Shown here: in pieces, positions 22,989-35,600 of the stretch
Position numbering within the stretch: position 1 is the stretch's first letter
Layout of the letters: the number at the start of each line of letters is the position of its first letter
Assembly (NCBI RefSeq): GCF_027887165.1
Contig: NC_077227.1
Coordinates: forward strand, 545,967,189 to 546,031,188
Source: Monodelphis domestica
Taxonomy: Eukaryota; Chordata; Mammalia; Didelphimorphia; Didelphidae
Length of the DNA stretch: 64,000 bases
Reading direction: 5' to 3'
Translations under genes and position numbers: made by a program
Notes under the pieces: model-generated
Databases searched by the model: none
What the model saw: only the letters and a program-made list of their open reading frames with translations
Told to the model about the DNA's origin: nothing

Positions 22989-23323
22989 TCTTTCCTTCTC
23001 TCCCCTTTCCTTCTCTTTCTTCCTCTCTCTCTCCCTCTAATAGTTTCTTCCTTCTGTTTGTAATTAAAACATCAAAAAAAAAGTTTGCAGCGAACTTGAG
23101 TGTTACATCTAGGAATTGCATAGCCGAATTCCTTGGAGACCTTAAATTAATATATATAACAGTCTTTAAAAGTGATTTCAGTATCACAGTGTGACTGACC
23201 ACGAAAGTCTAATGAGTTCCTTCAATAAACTTCCTGAATTTTCTTGCCTTTTTACTCTACTTTCTCCCCACTCAGTCAGTCCTTTTTAACACCTAACTTG
23301 GCTTAAACACACAGCTGCTAGAA

Positions 23324-23332
23324 CAGGTGAGT
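23324..23332 (+). promoter_or_regulatory. Splice-donor-like site in ERV-B leader
   Basis: CAG/GTGAGT matches the vertebrate donor consensus perfectly and sits about 140 bp after the LTR end, where retroviral env donors lie. A near-identical context occurs at 38934-38948 in LTR-D. In ERV-C this short segment is deleted. Confidence 0.5.
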
Positions 23333-23417
23333 ATAAAAACTTCTTCTCTCTTCTCTTTTCTCCTTAAGTTAAATTGGAATCAGCAGGGTTTTTTTTTCTT
23401 CCTTTTAATCTTAAGGG

Positions 23418-23525
23418 GAAGTTGGATGGCTCAGTGGATTGAGAGCCAGGCCTAGAGACAGAAGGTTCTAGGTTCTAGGTTCAAATCTGACCTCAGATAC
23501 TTCCCAGCTGTGTGACTCTGATAGC
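23418..23525 (+). mobile_element. tRNA-headed SINE piece inside ERV leader
   Basis: 'ggatggctcagtggattgagagcc' region (A-box), 'ggttctaggttcaaatct' (B-box, with a small tandem copy) and 'gacctcagatacttcc'. The junction with 'tttaatcttaagg' is the same as in ERV-C. Confidence 0.75.
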
Positions 23526-23869
23526 TAAATATAGTTAGCTGACCCTTGTTGATTAGCAGGAGGAAACTCTGGAAAACAGAGCCTTTGCTTCAATCTCTCA
23601 CAACAAAAACAGCTAGACCACCAGAGTACAAAGCCCATTTTCCTGCTTTTGGGCTTCTCTCCTTAAATTAGATAGAATACAGCTGTTTTAAATCTTATCA
23701 ACAGGGCCCTAAGATCCTTGCTGGGAGAGCTGTTTCTAAATATCCTCTCCCTTAGGGAACAACTGCCTGCCTAGATTAGGAGTGGAAAAAAAAAAAACAA
23801 AAACCTGTGGAAAGTTTTGGCTTTGTCCTGCTCCCCATGTGTTTTGTGAAGACCATTAGAAAAATAATT

Positions 23870-23872
<3 letters not shown>

Positions 23873-23911
<39 letters not shown>
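23873..23911 (+). repeat. TA microsatellite
   Basis: About 19 uninterrupted TA units in the ERV-B leader. Confidence 0.97.
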
Positions 23912-23913
<2 letters not shown>

Positions 23914-24027
23914 GAATACTACATTTTTTGACATTTATATGGCAGTTGAAGAATTAGAGACATTGAGAAATATGGGATACCACCAATTTTATTAATAGGT
24001 AATATCATTTTTATTCTCCTCAGCATT

Positions 24028-25017
24028 GTGTTTAGAGATGCTAATATAAAAAGATCATTTGAAGCTGAAATTCAGAAAAACACCAAAAAAATTGAGGATA
24101 AAATGCAAGAGAACATGCAAGCCCAATTAGAAAATTTAAAATGTTTCTTACCGGATCAATTGGCAAACATCCACCCTTCAAGAAACAGACCTGTTTCAGA
24201 ACCTTTGAATGAGGAATTTTCCTTCCCTGAAATAGAGATGGAAAACACCTTCCCTATAGCTCAGTTAACTGACTGCTTCTCTTGTGTAGTGCAAATTTCG
24301 ACTGAATTTAATCCCCAAAACCCTTCCTCTGCAATCCCAGTTTCTCATGTTCCTTCTCCTACAGAAAACCAAATTCCTGCCCAAAGGAGATCTCGTCCTC
24401 CTAGAGAAACTTGTCCTAGTAAAATTGACCCACAGGTACAAAATTCAACTAGAGGCCTGTTTCCTCTAAGAGAAGTACCTGAAATAGGATGGAATGGGTT
24501 TGTGGTGACTTTAAGACACAGGATACCGTTTACTCCCCAAGAAATAAATGAATTTACACGAAATATCCCCACATATGAACAAGATCCCTTTCTACAAACA
24601 AAAAAGATGGGAGACATATTTTTTCAGTATAATCCATCTTACAAGGACATTGAGAACTTGCTACAGGCTTTTTTAACAGAACGTGAGAAAAATAAAATAA
24701 TTGCTCATGTCAACAAAACCTGGGGGCGTAATGCAGCACCTTGGCCATCTCAGGATCCCGAATGGGACTATAACAACCTTGAGGATTATCTACAACTACA
24801 TGGAACTTGAAAAAATTAAGCAAAAGGAGGAAGAAATATCCTCCAGATTCATGGATAGAATAATCGAGTTTGGCGACAGATACCTGGATTGGGACCTAAC
24901 TAAAGAGAATAGCTTAAGACAAGTTAGAAGGATCTTTGTCAATAACTCTTGCAAATTGACAACATTCTTTCTCATAAGTCCCTTAGAAAGGTCACAAATT
25001 TCATCTGTGAAACACTA
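24028..25017 (+). pseudogene. ERV gag remnant
   Basis: Gag forms the retroviral core. The first frame is open for 260 codons from 24028 (a GTG, not a real start; the true start is lost) to 24810. It has a Lys/Glu-rich helical N-part, a Ser/Pro-rich middle (about residues 70-140, resembling a p12-type spacer) and a capsid N-terminal domain opening with PLREVP. A second frame (24701-25018) supplies the following helix with a major-homology-region-like stretch around 24820-24880. The frame change near 24785-24830 is a true break. Nucleocapsid zinc knuckles are absent because the element ends near 25018. Class I (gamma-like) is my reading of the capsid pattern. Confidence 0.72.
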
Positions 25018-25049
25018 AATGGATAATTCAGAGGACAGATACTCAATTT

Positions 25050-25310
25050 CCCTTCTAAGAAGAAACTAGATAGCACAATGGATAGGACACTTGGGCAAGG
25101 ATCAGAGAAATGAGGATATGAGTTCAAAACTATCCTGAGATTCTTACTAGCTATATGATCCTGGTGTATTATTTTTACCTTTGCCTCAGTTTCTTCACAT
25201 GTAAATTGAGAATATTTGCAGTTGCCTCCCAAATTTGTTGAGAATTCTAAAATAAGATAATATGTCTGTAATTAGCATAATATTTGAAACATAATATGAT
25301 TGTTGAATCT
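25050..25310 (+). repeat. MIR/CORE-SINE relic
   Basis: 'aactagatagcacaatggatagg', 'tgagttcaaaactatc', 'tatatgatcctggtgtattatt', 'gcctcagtttcttcacatgtaaa'. A short piece resembling the marsupial CORE-SINE tail domain follows on the opposite strand at about 25320-25405. Confidence 0.7.
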
Positions 25311-25971
25311 GATTAAGTAGGGCCCAAGACTCTGTGACCTCATTTGGAATTTTTTTTGATCAAGATACTGGAGTGCTTTCCCATTTCCTTCAATAGTAGG
25401 TACTAATAAATGCATATTTCCTTCCTCTTTTAAACTTCCCCTTCTCTCATCCTCTATCCCCTACTTGGAATGTGGGCAGACTGGAGATCTATAGATTAAA
25501 ATAAACTTTAGAACCAACTTTTGTACTGCATATGTTTGAGTAGTGTGACAAGTATCTGAGGTCCGATTTGAACCTAGGACCTTCTGTCTCTAGGCCTGGC
25601 TTTCAATCCACTGAGCCACCCAGCTGTCCCTTAAGATTAAAGGGAAGAAAAAGAAAAACTGCTGATTCCAATTTAACTTAAGAAGAAAAGAGAAGAGAGA
25701 AAAAGTTTTAGTCTTTAAGCCAAGTTTGCTGTTAAAAGGGACTAAGTGGTGAGAAGGTAGTGTAAAAAGGCAAGGAATTTCAGAAGTTTATTGAGAGAAT
25801 TCTTTAGACTCCCATGTGGTCAGCCACAATGTGACAAGTAAATCACTTTAAAAGACTGATATATATTAATTTAAGGTCACCAAGGAATTCAGCTATGTAA
25901 TTCCTAAATGAAAACTCAAGTCAGCAGTCAACCTTTATGGAGTTTTTAATTACAAACAGGAGGAAGAAAGG

Positions 25972-25975
<4 letters not shown>

Positions 25976-26039
<64 letters not shown>
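25976..26039 (-). repeat. GA/CT microsatellite grown in the LTR-C pyrimidine tract
   Basis: About 32 GA units on the plus strand. It sits just 3' (LTR sense) of the TATA-like box, where LTR-B has an irregular CT tract (22985-23040) and LTR-A and LTR-E have short ones. Confidence 0.95.
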
Positions 26040-26042
<3 letters not shown>

Positions 26043-26047
26043 ATAGG

Positions 26048-26060
26048 GCTTAAATACCCC
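26048..26060 (-). promoter_or_regulatory. TATA-like box of LTR-C
   Basis: GGGTATTTAAGCC on the minus strand; aligned counterpart of 22976-22988, with the CACGTG box at 26130-26135 upstream. Confidence 0.55.
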
Positions 26061-26771
26061 TCTGTTTAGGCTGGGCCAAAAGGCCCAAGCCCTTAGATAG
26101 CTGAGGAAAAGAGATCAGTCCCTATCACTCACGTGACCAAAATGAAGAAACAGTCTCAGGAGCCTCCACCTCCAGCCTCCTTCAGAGCAAACCTTCTCAG
26201 AGCACCACCTCTCAGAGCAAAACCTCTCCAAACCCCCTCAGTCCTCCAACCCCGCTATCTTTAAGGAAACCATCCAAGTTCCCTCCTCAGTTCTCACATC
26301 TACCAATCACTGTCCATGTCTTCCCTGTGCCAATGGTGGCTCTAGCTTAACCCAGGACCGCCCAGAGGTCTGTGGCTTTACACATGTCTGTTGAAGGTCA
26401 TATTCTCAAATAATTAAATCTTGATCCTTTGCTGCAGCCCTTCCTAAATCCTGTTACCCTGAGCAGGGTAGAGATTGGAAGTTCCAAGACCCGGTTCTGT
26501 CATTCCAAGTATCTCTATTGTATCAATTCTAAAATCAATCATGACTCAAAGAACTTCCTGTTCTATGCTTAAGCATAGGTCAAAGCCCTTTCCATTGTTC
26601 AGTAAAAGGTTTCTGTCCTAAAGTAATCTTAAGTAGGGAGGAGAAGGACCCTCCCATGACAAGGGGGGGTTCACATTCCAATAGACTATCAGTAGGAAAT
26701 TTTTCAAGTATGAAATTTCCCAATGGTGAAATTTCCAACATTTATAAGTCTAAGAAATTTTAAGGTTTACA

Positions 26772-28544
26772 GTAGGGAGAGAAATAGAAGTCAAAGAATG
26801 CCAGCATATGTCTTGGCTCTTTCAGAGAGTTATAGTTTGGAAATCCTCTTATCAGAGTTCATGAATGTAGAGGCAATGGCTGGTAGGTTTAATGTGCCTT
26901 CAGTACTCAGTTTCTAGTCCCCTAGTTCAGATTTCATTATAGCTTCTTCCTCCTGCTTGCATGATTAAATTTACTTCTTTACTGAGCTTCTCTACATTAC
27001 TGCTTAATTCTCAATTCCCCTTCCCTTCCTTCTCCAAACACCACTCCTGAAAGATTTGTCCAGCTTCTTCCAAGATGGTAAGAAGAATATCCGATCTATT
27101 GCTTTGAAATTACATATCCCAAAAACCTTTTAGGCATCTCTTGCAGAGATGCCTTTCAAAAGGTTGTTGGAAAAAAAAACAACTAAATTGTTCTAACGAA
27201 AGTTGGACTCTAAACTATGACCAAATTAACTAGACCTAGGTTCCAATACTAGCTTTTGAACTATGATGTGTGATCTTGGACAAATCAATGTAATATTCCC
27301 AGTTATAATTATTAATATTTTTCTTCTGTGTGATGAGCATTTATCAATGCCCTCAAAACATTTTGTGATGTAGGAAAAATATATTTTCTTGAAGGCAAAA
27401 GAGTGTTCATTTCTTTTATATACGAAAATATTTTTTCTCTAGAAAACAGCCTATTTCATGAACAAATATTCAATCTTCTATAGTTAATCCTACTGGAAAA
27501 GAACCCATCAAAATCTCTGAACAATCCATTGTCAATATTATATAACAGATAGAAGCACACACGAAAAAAGAGAGATGAATAGCAAGTTGTTGACAGGTTG
27601 AACATATTTATGAGAAAATATAGAATAGGATTTCATAATTTTCCTGTATCATGGTCTCCTTATCAAAATAAATGTTTTAATACATAAAAAGAAACACATA
27701 GGATTGAATAGAAAAGAAATATATATTGCCATCAAAACATTTTTTTAATTTCATATATCCCAAGTTAAGAACCTCTGGTACAAAAGTGGCAAACAATTTC
27801 ATATAATGAAGTAGCAGTTGGTTAGATCATAAAGTTCAGTGCTACTAACAATATTTCAACAAAATAATATTTTTAATAATAAAAAATTAGAATGAGGATG
27901 ATTCTTTGATGATTTAGAATATTGCCTTTAAAGAAAATGAAACCAATTGGAGTGGTTTACCTAAAATCTCAGGTAAGAAATGGGAAAAATTAGAGGAAGA
28001 TAGAAAGAGAATGTGGCCAAAAAGGTCCAAAAATCCCTTTGGGCCAGAATTTCTTCATTCATAGAATAAAATTATTGGAATAAATTACCTCAAAAATACC
28101 CAATCTTCTAAAACTTTATGAAAATGCTTCACTAAAATTGATGAAGTCAACCTGGGCAGTGAATTGTGGAAAAGATTCATATATGTTTAAAGGAGAAAAT
28201 CTCTTGCAGTGGAAAAAAAAAACGAGGCTATGTAAACAGAAAAAAATTAACATGATGTTCTTAAATAGCGGGCTTGATTGAAGGAGTGACAGTGTGCTGT
28301 GAGGGAATATGAAATAACTTTTTACAGATTGGAGGGGGTCAGATTATTTAATGATGACTTTATACCTAGGTAAGTATGAGAATCAGTTTTCAGCTTAATA
28401 TAAGGAAAATTTCAGAGGAATTAGATGAGTTCCAAAATAGAGTGGGTCTATCTTAGGAAGTAGTGAGCTCTCCCTCAGTATAATGTATTTTAAAAATTAA
28501 ATCAAATTAATTATTTTACAAACTGAAACACTTTTAATAGTAAT
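26772..28544. other. Mostly unassigned sequence
   Basis: Only a short MIR-like core ('tgatgtgtgatcttggacaaatca', 27260-27290) is recognisable. No gene. Confidence 0.5.
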
Positions 28545-28765
28545 TTTCTGACATTTCAAGATCCATGTTCTCTGTTTTCTACCACTCTGCTTCTCTAAGA
28601 TGACAAGTAATATGACATAGGTTATAAAATACATATTACCATGTTTGTCATGTTGTCAAAGAAGACACATATATGAGTGAAAAGTTCAAGGAGGAAATAA
28701 AATGAAGAATGATATACTTCAATATGCATTCAGAGTCTATCAGTTCCTTCCATGGTGCTAGCCAA
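28545..28765 (-). repeat. Old L1 3' end fragment
   Basis: 'tttctgacatttcaagatccatgttctctg', 'gatgacaagtaatatgacatagg', 'ttgtcatgttgtcaaagaaga' match the pattern also seen at 47.2 and 54.7 kb. Confidence 0.65.
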
Positions 28766-30041
28766 AAATGTATTAAAATAATTTAATATCTTTTAAAAGC
28801 TCTACCTTTCTCCCCCATGGTATTTATTCTCCAGAAACGTATCCCTTATAACAAAGAATATTTTAAAAGACAAATAAAAAGATAAAAAAAGAAAAAGAAA
28901 ATTGGTATAAATTATAAATACATCAGAAAAGTCTTAGGCAAACAAAATATCAGATATAAAGATCAACTTCCAGGTACCAAGATAGTGAAGTAAGAAACTC
29001 TTAGAGTCCACCAACCACCCTCCAAATGACCAAAGAACAAAAATGCTTCAAAATGACTCCTGGAGTGACAAAACCAACAGAAGGAATGAAACTTTGCTTC
29101 TACCCACAACAAAGTAGAAAGACAGCAAGGAAGACTCATCTATCTGAAGTATGAGGAGTGAACTATGAACAAGACTTAGTTGAACTCAAATGCAATATAG
29201 CATATGTGGTAGGGGAAAAGAGTGCAATTGATTAGGGCTAGCCTTAGCAAGTTTAGAGCAGAAGCCAACATAATACAGAACAGGCTGCAGTGAGAGAACA
29301 ATGACCAAACTAGGCCAGCCATATGAGAGGACAAGCATGAACCAGCATGGGCAGCAATTAGGAGGAACTCAGTCCAGCAACATCTAATCTCAGTGGGACT
29401 GGCAGAGCTCAACTCAAAACAGGTGAAAAACACCTGAACTGAACAGCTGCAAACTTTCACTAAGCAGATCAACCAGGTCACTTCTGCTGAATGCTCAATA
29501 TGGGACCTAGATCACAGACACAGAACAAGCTTTGGACCGCACTCCCTTAACACCAGATATAGACATAAATTCCAGCATATAGACAAAATAACAGGAAAAA
29601 ATAAATTCCAAATGAGAAAAAGGCAGATAAAAAGTCAAATGCTACAAAAATATTTCAAAAGAAAAGTTGATCAAAATGCAGGCTTTGGAAAGTACAGCAA
29701 TAAAAAAAATTGAAATCTCAAATTGTAAAATTTAAAGGGATGTCAAACCCCAAATGAACTCCTGTAATCACTCCAAAAAAGGATAAAATAAATAAAAGGT
29801 TTGGAAGAAAAAATTAGAAGAGAAAACAAAATAATAAATCAGAATTATAAAACAAGTTTACTTAAGAAAATATTTCTCAAAATATGAGATACAATACTTC
29901 AACTAAAAATTAATTCCCCCAAAAATGAAATTGTGTCTCAACAAAGAATTGACTTTCTTAAAATTAGAGTTAAGCAAATTGAAGCTGTGATATTGGAAAT
30001 ACCTAGATATCTAAAGTATTTAGGTCCTGAAGATGCATAAG

Positions 30042-30081
30042 AACACACACATACACACAAACACACACACACACACACACA
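30042..30081 (+). repeat. AC microsatellite
   Basis: Interrupted AC dinucleotides within L1-D. Confidence 0.95.
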
Positions 30082-30920
30082 TCAACTGTGAGCAAGGAGT
30101 GAACTGAATATGGTAGGGTGATATAAAAAAATCAGGGATAAAGATGGGATAAGGAAGAAAAATATGTTGAAAAAATTTAAAGGAGAGAAAGTTGGAGACA
30201 AATTACTTGATATGATGAAGCATGTAAGAATCAATACAGTGGAAGGGAAGATGGGAAGTACTGTGGGTAATGCATGAAGCATACTTTCATCACAACTGAC
30301 ACAAAGTGAGAATAACATCTACTTTGAGTTATGTTTAAAAACCTATCTATTGGACTTCCCAGGAAACATGGCAGCAGTTTAGATGCAGGACTCTTCCTCT
30401 CCTCAGCACCTACCAATAGAGACTACCTCAAAAGACCAAAATAACCAAATTCATATGAATGAAGTGACTCTATAGTAGGGCACAGCACTGAAGGTAAATG
30501 GAATTTGGGCATTTCCACACAGTAAGGGGGTGAAAAAGGTCCCACCACAATGCCAGCTGATCTACCCTCCCTCATCCAAGATACAGAGCCAGAGTCAGAG
30601 CCAGTGCATGCTAGAATTGGTGAGTGAGAAAGGGGCACCTCTAGAGTGAGTGAGGGGCACCTCTATGTCCTTGGCAGCTGACCAAGACCACCAAAGACCT
30701 ACCCCTAAGAGTAGCTAAACCTGAAACCCAGTAGACTGAAGAGCACAGACTGTGGGCACTCATGGGGAGATAGGACAGAGAAGGACAGCATATAGTAGAA
30801 GCTGCAGAGATTCAAGAGATGGCTTCAGGCAAAATCCTTTATCTTTTGCTCCATACACAGAGAGCCTGCCCATCTCACTCAGATTTCTGACTGGAAAGGG
30901 AAGGAAATACCACCATCATG

Positions 30921-31955
30921 ATGGCAAACAGTGCCCAGAAACAACAACATCCCAACACTAAGAAAAACAAGAAGGGGTCGACCCTGGATAATTTTTAAAG
31001 AGGAAAAAACCAGACTACAGAGGGGAAATGAAAGAAATTTATTTGGTACAAACAAATGCACCAAAAGCTTAGAAAAAAATGGAAATTATCCACAAGATCT
31101 TGAGGAATTTAAATTGGAGCTTATCAAAAAGATGGAAGCCTTCTGGCAAGAAAATTGGAAAATAGTTCAAAAAGAAAATAAAATCTTAATAGATAAGAAC
31201 TCCAAATTGGAAAAATAGCTAGAAGTCATGAAGAGCAAGATAGACCAAACCAAAATGTTAAACCAGTCTTTAATGACCACAATTAGGCAATTGGAAACCA
31301 ATGATCTTGCAAAACAAAAAGAATTAATAAAGCAAAGTCAAAAGACTGACAAAATAGAAGAAAACATAAAATATCTCACGAGATGACAGGTCAGGAAAAC
31401 TGATCATGAAGAAGCAATTTTAGAATCATTGGTCTACCTGAAAACCGAGAAATAAACAGAAACCTTGACATCTTACTACAAGAAATTATCCAGAAAAACT
31501 GCCCTGATGTTCTTGAACAATGGGGCAAAATAGACACTGAAAAAATTAATAAACACCCTCTATACTAAATCCTCAAAAGACAACTCTCAGGAATATAATT
31601 ACCAAATTCAAGAGCTTCCAAGTGAAGGAGAAAATTTTGTAAAAACCAAAAAGAGAAAATTCAAATATCAAGCACCACCACTCAGGATTACACAAGATCT
31701 GGCAGCTTCCACACTAAAGGACCACAAGGCTTGGAATATGATATTGAGAAAGGCAAAAGAATTGGGTCTTCAACCAGAGATCACCTATGCATCAAACTTA
31801 CTATATATTTCCAAAAGAAAGTGCAGGTATTCAACAAAATAGAAGATTTCAAAGTATTTGGAAAGAAAAGACCAGAACTAAGTGGAAATTTTGATATCCA
31901 AACACAAGAGAATCATGAGAAACATGATCAAGTTTCAAGATCAAGAGAAACATGA
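30921..31955 (+). pseudogene. L1-B ORF1, broken
   Basis: The start is the second ATG of ATGATG (30918-30923), followed by Ala-Asn-Ser as in L1-A. Open pieces carry the basic N-terminus, the long Lys/Glu coiled coil (31090-31370) and, from 31731 to 31955, the C-terminal domain (LTIYFQKKVQVFNKIEDF). The region of the RRM lies at about 31370-31560 in a damaged frame. A stop near 30997 and another at 31216 already prevent translation. Confidence 0.85.
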
Positions 31956-32642
31956 AAAAGTAAATAAGAAAGATAGGAGAAAGGGGAAAATTTTTTTTTA
32001 TTCGACTTTCTTCTTTAAGGGCATCAATAATATGAAGTTATTTTTTATTAATGTATGGGGAAATGTTACTCATAACTCTCAAAATTATATTCACTGTTAT
32101 AGTAATTAGGATAATAATTCACAGGAAGAAATTGGGGTAACAAGTTGTATAAGATGATATGCAAAAAAAGAAAAAGGGAGAAGGGAATAAAAGATGGTAT
32201 GAAGAGATACTTGAAGAAATAACATAAATAGGATTATCTTTATCACACAAAAATACACATGGGAAGGGGAGGGGAAAAATATTCTCATAAGAAGGAGAAA
32301 AAGAGAGTGCTAATAGGTAATATTTAAGCCTTACTCTCAGTGAAATCAATTCTGAGACTGAAGAACATCTAGATCCATTAAATTCTATTTTACCCTACAG
32401 GGAAAGTGAAAATGAAAAGGGAAAAATAAGGAGGTAAGGGGAGGAGACTACAAAAAGGGATGGAAAGAGAAGGGGGAGGCAACTTAACAGACCCTAAAAA
32501 AAACAAGAAGGGAACAAAAAGGGAAGGGACACAAAGGGAAGCATATTAAGGGTGGGAATTAGGGGGACTGATTAAAAACAAACCACTGGTTTAAAAGGAA
32601 ATAGCAAAAGAAAAAAGGACAGAACTAGAAGAGCATATCAAA

Positions 32643-35600
32643 ATGCTGGGGAATACACATGTGGCAATCATAACTTTGAATGTGAATGGAATGAATTCTC
32701 CCATAATCAAAAACAAATAGAAGAGTGGATTAGAAACTAGAATCCTACCATATGTTGTCTACAAGAAACACACATGAGTTGGGTAGACACTCACAATGTT
32801 AGAATTAAAGGTTGGAGCAAAACATATTGGGCCTCAACTGATAGAAAGAAAGAAGGAGTTGCAATCACGATATCTGACACAGCCAAAGTAAAAATAGATC
32901 TGATTAAAAGGGATAGGGAAGGTAACTACATCCTGATAAAAGGCAGTATAGACAATGTGGACATATCAGTAATCAACATGTATGCACCAAATGGTATAGC
33001 ATTCAAATTGCTCAATGAGAAACTAGTGGAGTTAAAGGAGCAAATAAATAGTAAAAATATACTAGTGCAAGATTGGAAGGTAACACTATCAAATTTAGAT
33101 AAATCAAATAAACACATAAATAAAAAAGAGGTAAAAGATATGAATGAAATCTTAGAAAAATTAGAGTTAATAGATACATAGAGAAAAATAAATAGCAACA
33201 AAAAAGAATGTAACTTCTTTTCAGCAGCCCATGGCACATTCACAAAGACTAACCATGTAATATGTCATAAAACATGGCAAACAAATGAAGAAAAAATGAA
33301 AACTTCAACTTTTTAAGAATATAATTCAATAAAAATAATAATTAGTAAGAGCATATGGAGAACCATATCAAAAATTAATTGAAAATTAAATAATATGATT
33401 CTCAAAAATTGGGTAGTTAGAGAATAAATCATAGAAACAATTAAAAATTTCATTGATGAAAATAAATGATGAGACATCCTTTCAAAAATCTATGGGATGC
33501 ATTCAAAGAATTTCTGAGGGGAAAATTTATATCCATTAAATCATATATTAGCAAACTAGGGAGGGCAGAGGTCAATGAATTAGACATACAAATCAAAAAA
33601 CCTGAAAATGAATGAATTAAAAATCCCCAGATAAAAACTAAATAAGAGATCCTAAAAATTTAGGGAGAAATTAATAAAATTAAAAGTGAAAGAACTATTG
33701 AACTAATTAAATAAGACTAGTAACTGGTATTTTGAAAAAAAATAGACAAAGTAATGGTCATCATAGATGAAAAGGGAGACCTTACCTCCAATAGAGAGGA
33801 AATTAAAGCAATCATTAAAAACTATTTTGCCCAATTATTTGGCAACAAATTTGTCAATCTAGGTGATATGGATGAATATTTACAAAAAAAATATGAATTG
33901 CCTAGATTAACAGAAGTAGAAATAGAATTCTTAAATAATCCCTCATCAGAAAAATAAATTGATCAAGTCAGAACAAGCCAGAACAATCAAAGAACTCCCT
34001 AAGAAAAATTCCCCAGGGCCTGATGGATTCACAAGTGAATTCCATCAAACATTCAAAGAACAACTAATTCCAATACTATACAAACTACTTGACGAAACAA
34101 GCAAAGAGGGAGTTCTATCCAATTCCTTTCATGACACAAATATGGTACTGATTTCAAAGCCAGGGAAGTCAAAAACAAAGAAAGAAAACTATATACCAAT
34201 CTCCGTAATGAACATAAATGCAAAAGTCATAAATAGAATATTAGAAAAAAAGACTCAAGCAAGTCATCATGAGGGCTATTCATTATGATCATTTGGTGGG
34301 ATTTATACCAGGAATGCAAGGCTGGTCCAATATTAGGAAAACATCCACATAATTGACCATATCAACAAGGAAACCAAAAAAAATTACATGATGATCTCAA
34401 TAGATGCAGGAAAATACAACACTCATTCTTATTAAAAACACGAGAAACTATAGGAATAGAAGATCCTTTCTTAAAAATAATAAACTATTCATCTAAAAAC
34501 CATCAGCAAACATCATCTGCAATGGGGATAAACTGGATGCATTCCCAATAAGATCAGGAGCCAAACATGGATGCCCATTATCACCCCTATTCTTTTACTT
34601 TGTACTAGAAACATTAGCAGTAGCAATTAGAGAAGATAAAGAAATTGAAGGCATTAAAATTGGCAATGACGAAATCAAGCTATCACTCTTTGCGGATGAT
34701 ATGATGGTCTATTTAAAGAATCCTAGAGCATCAACTAAAAAGCTATTTGATATAATCAACAACTTTTGCAAAGTTGCTTTATACAAAATAAACCCACATT
34801 AGTCATCAGCATTTCTATATATCTCCAACACATCTCAAGAGCAAGAATTAGAAAATCACTCTAGACATTATAAAATACTTGGGAATCTGTCTGTCAAGAC
34901 AAGCACAGGAAGTATATGAACACAACAACAAAACACTTTCCACACAATTAAAACTACATCTAAACAATTGGAAAAACAGTGATTGCTCATTGGTAGGATG
35001 AGATAACATAATAAAAATGACAGTCCTACCAAAACTTATTTACTTATTTAGTGCCATACCCATCAAACTACTAAAAAACATTTTTGTGCTGAATTAGAAA
35101 AAACCTTAACAAAGTTCATTTGGAATAACAAAAGATTAAGGATATTCAGGAAAATAATGGGAAAAAAATGCAAAGGAAGTTGGTTGGCCTTGCAGTTGCA
35201 GATCTCAAACTATACTATTAAGCAGGGGTCATCAAAACAATATGATATTGCCTAAGAGACAGAAAATAGGATCAGTGGAATAGACTTGGAGTAAGTGACC
35301 TCAGCAAAACAGTCTATGATAAGTACAAAGATCCCAGCTTTGGGGACTAAAATATACTATTTTATAGAACCTGTTAGGAAAATTGGAAGTCAATATGGGA
35401 GAGATTAGGTTTGGATCAACATCTCAAACCATACACCAAGATAAACTCAGAATGGGTGAATGACCTGAATATAAAGAAGGAAACTACAAGTAAATTAGGT
35501 GAACAGAGAATAGTATACATTTCATATCTTTGGGAAAGGAAAAAAATTTAAGACCAAGCAAGAGTTAGAAAAAGATCACAAAATGTAAAATAAATAATTT

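Larger units (their letters stand above)
22570..25018 (+). mobile_element. ERV fragment ERV-B: 5'-truncated LTR, leader and gag
   Basis: Defective endogenous retrovirus. It begins inside the LTR at 'agagatacttgg' (equivalent to 17178 in LTR-A), runs through an LTR 3' half to about 23180, a leader (23181-24027) and a broken gag. No protease, pol, env or 3' LTR follows. Gag shape (p12-like Pro-rich segment, then a capsid resembling gamma-type retroviruses) suggests class I. The leader carries a splice-donor-like site and an embedded SINE piece, also present in the inverted relative at 25.55-26.77 kb. Confidence 0.8.
25553..26771 (-). mobile_element. ERV fragment ERV-C: LTR plus leader, inverted relative of ERV-B
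   Basis: Reads on the minus strand from TGTAAACC at 26771. The LTR spans 26771-25830 (about 942 bp, ending TCACA), followed by a possible primer-binding segment (25828-25810), a leader, and the same SINE piece found in ERV-B (25632-25553). It then stops, with no gag. Similarity to ERV-B covers the LTR 3' half and the leader, including 'ttaagttaaattggaatcagcag'. Confidence 0.8.

Noticed and set aside
23487..23560. Possible tRNA gene
   Set aside because: The A- and B-box-like words belong to a tRNA-derived SINE head; no cloverleaf with an acceptor stem can be drawn.
29176..29481. 101-codon Cys-rich minus-strand ORF
   Set aside because: Complement of the L1-D 5' region; no signal or domain.
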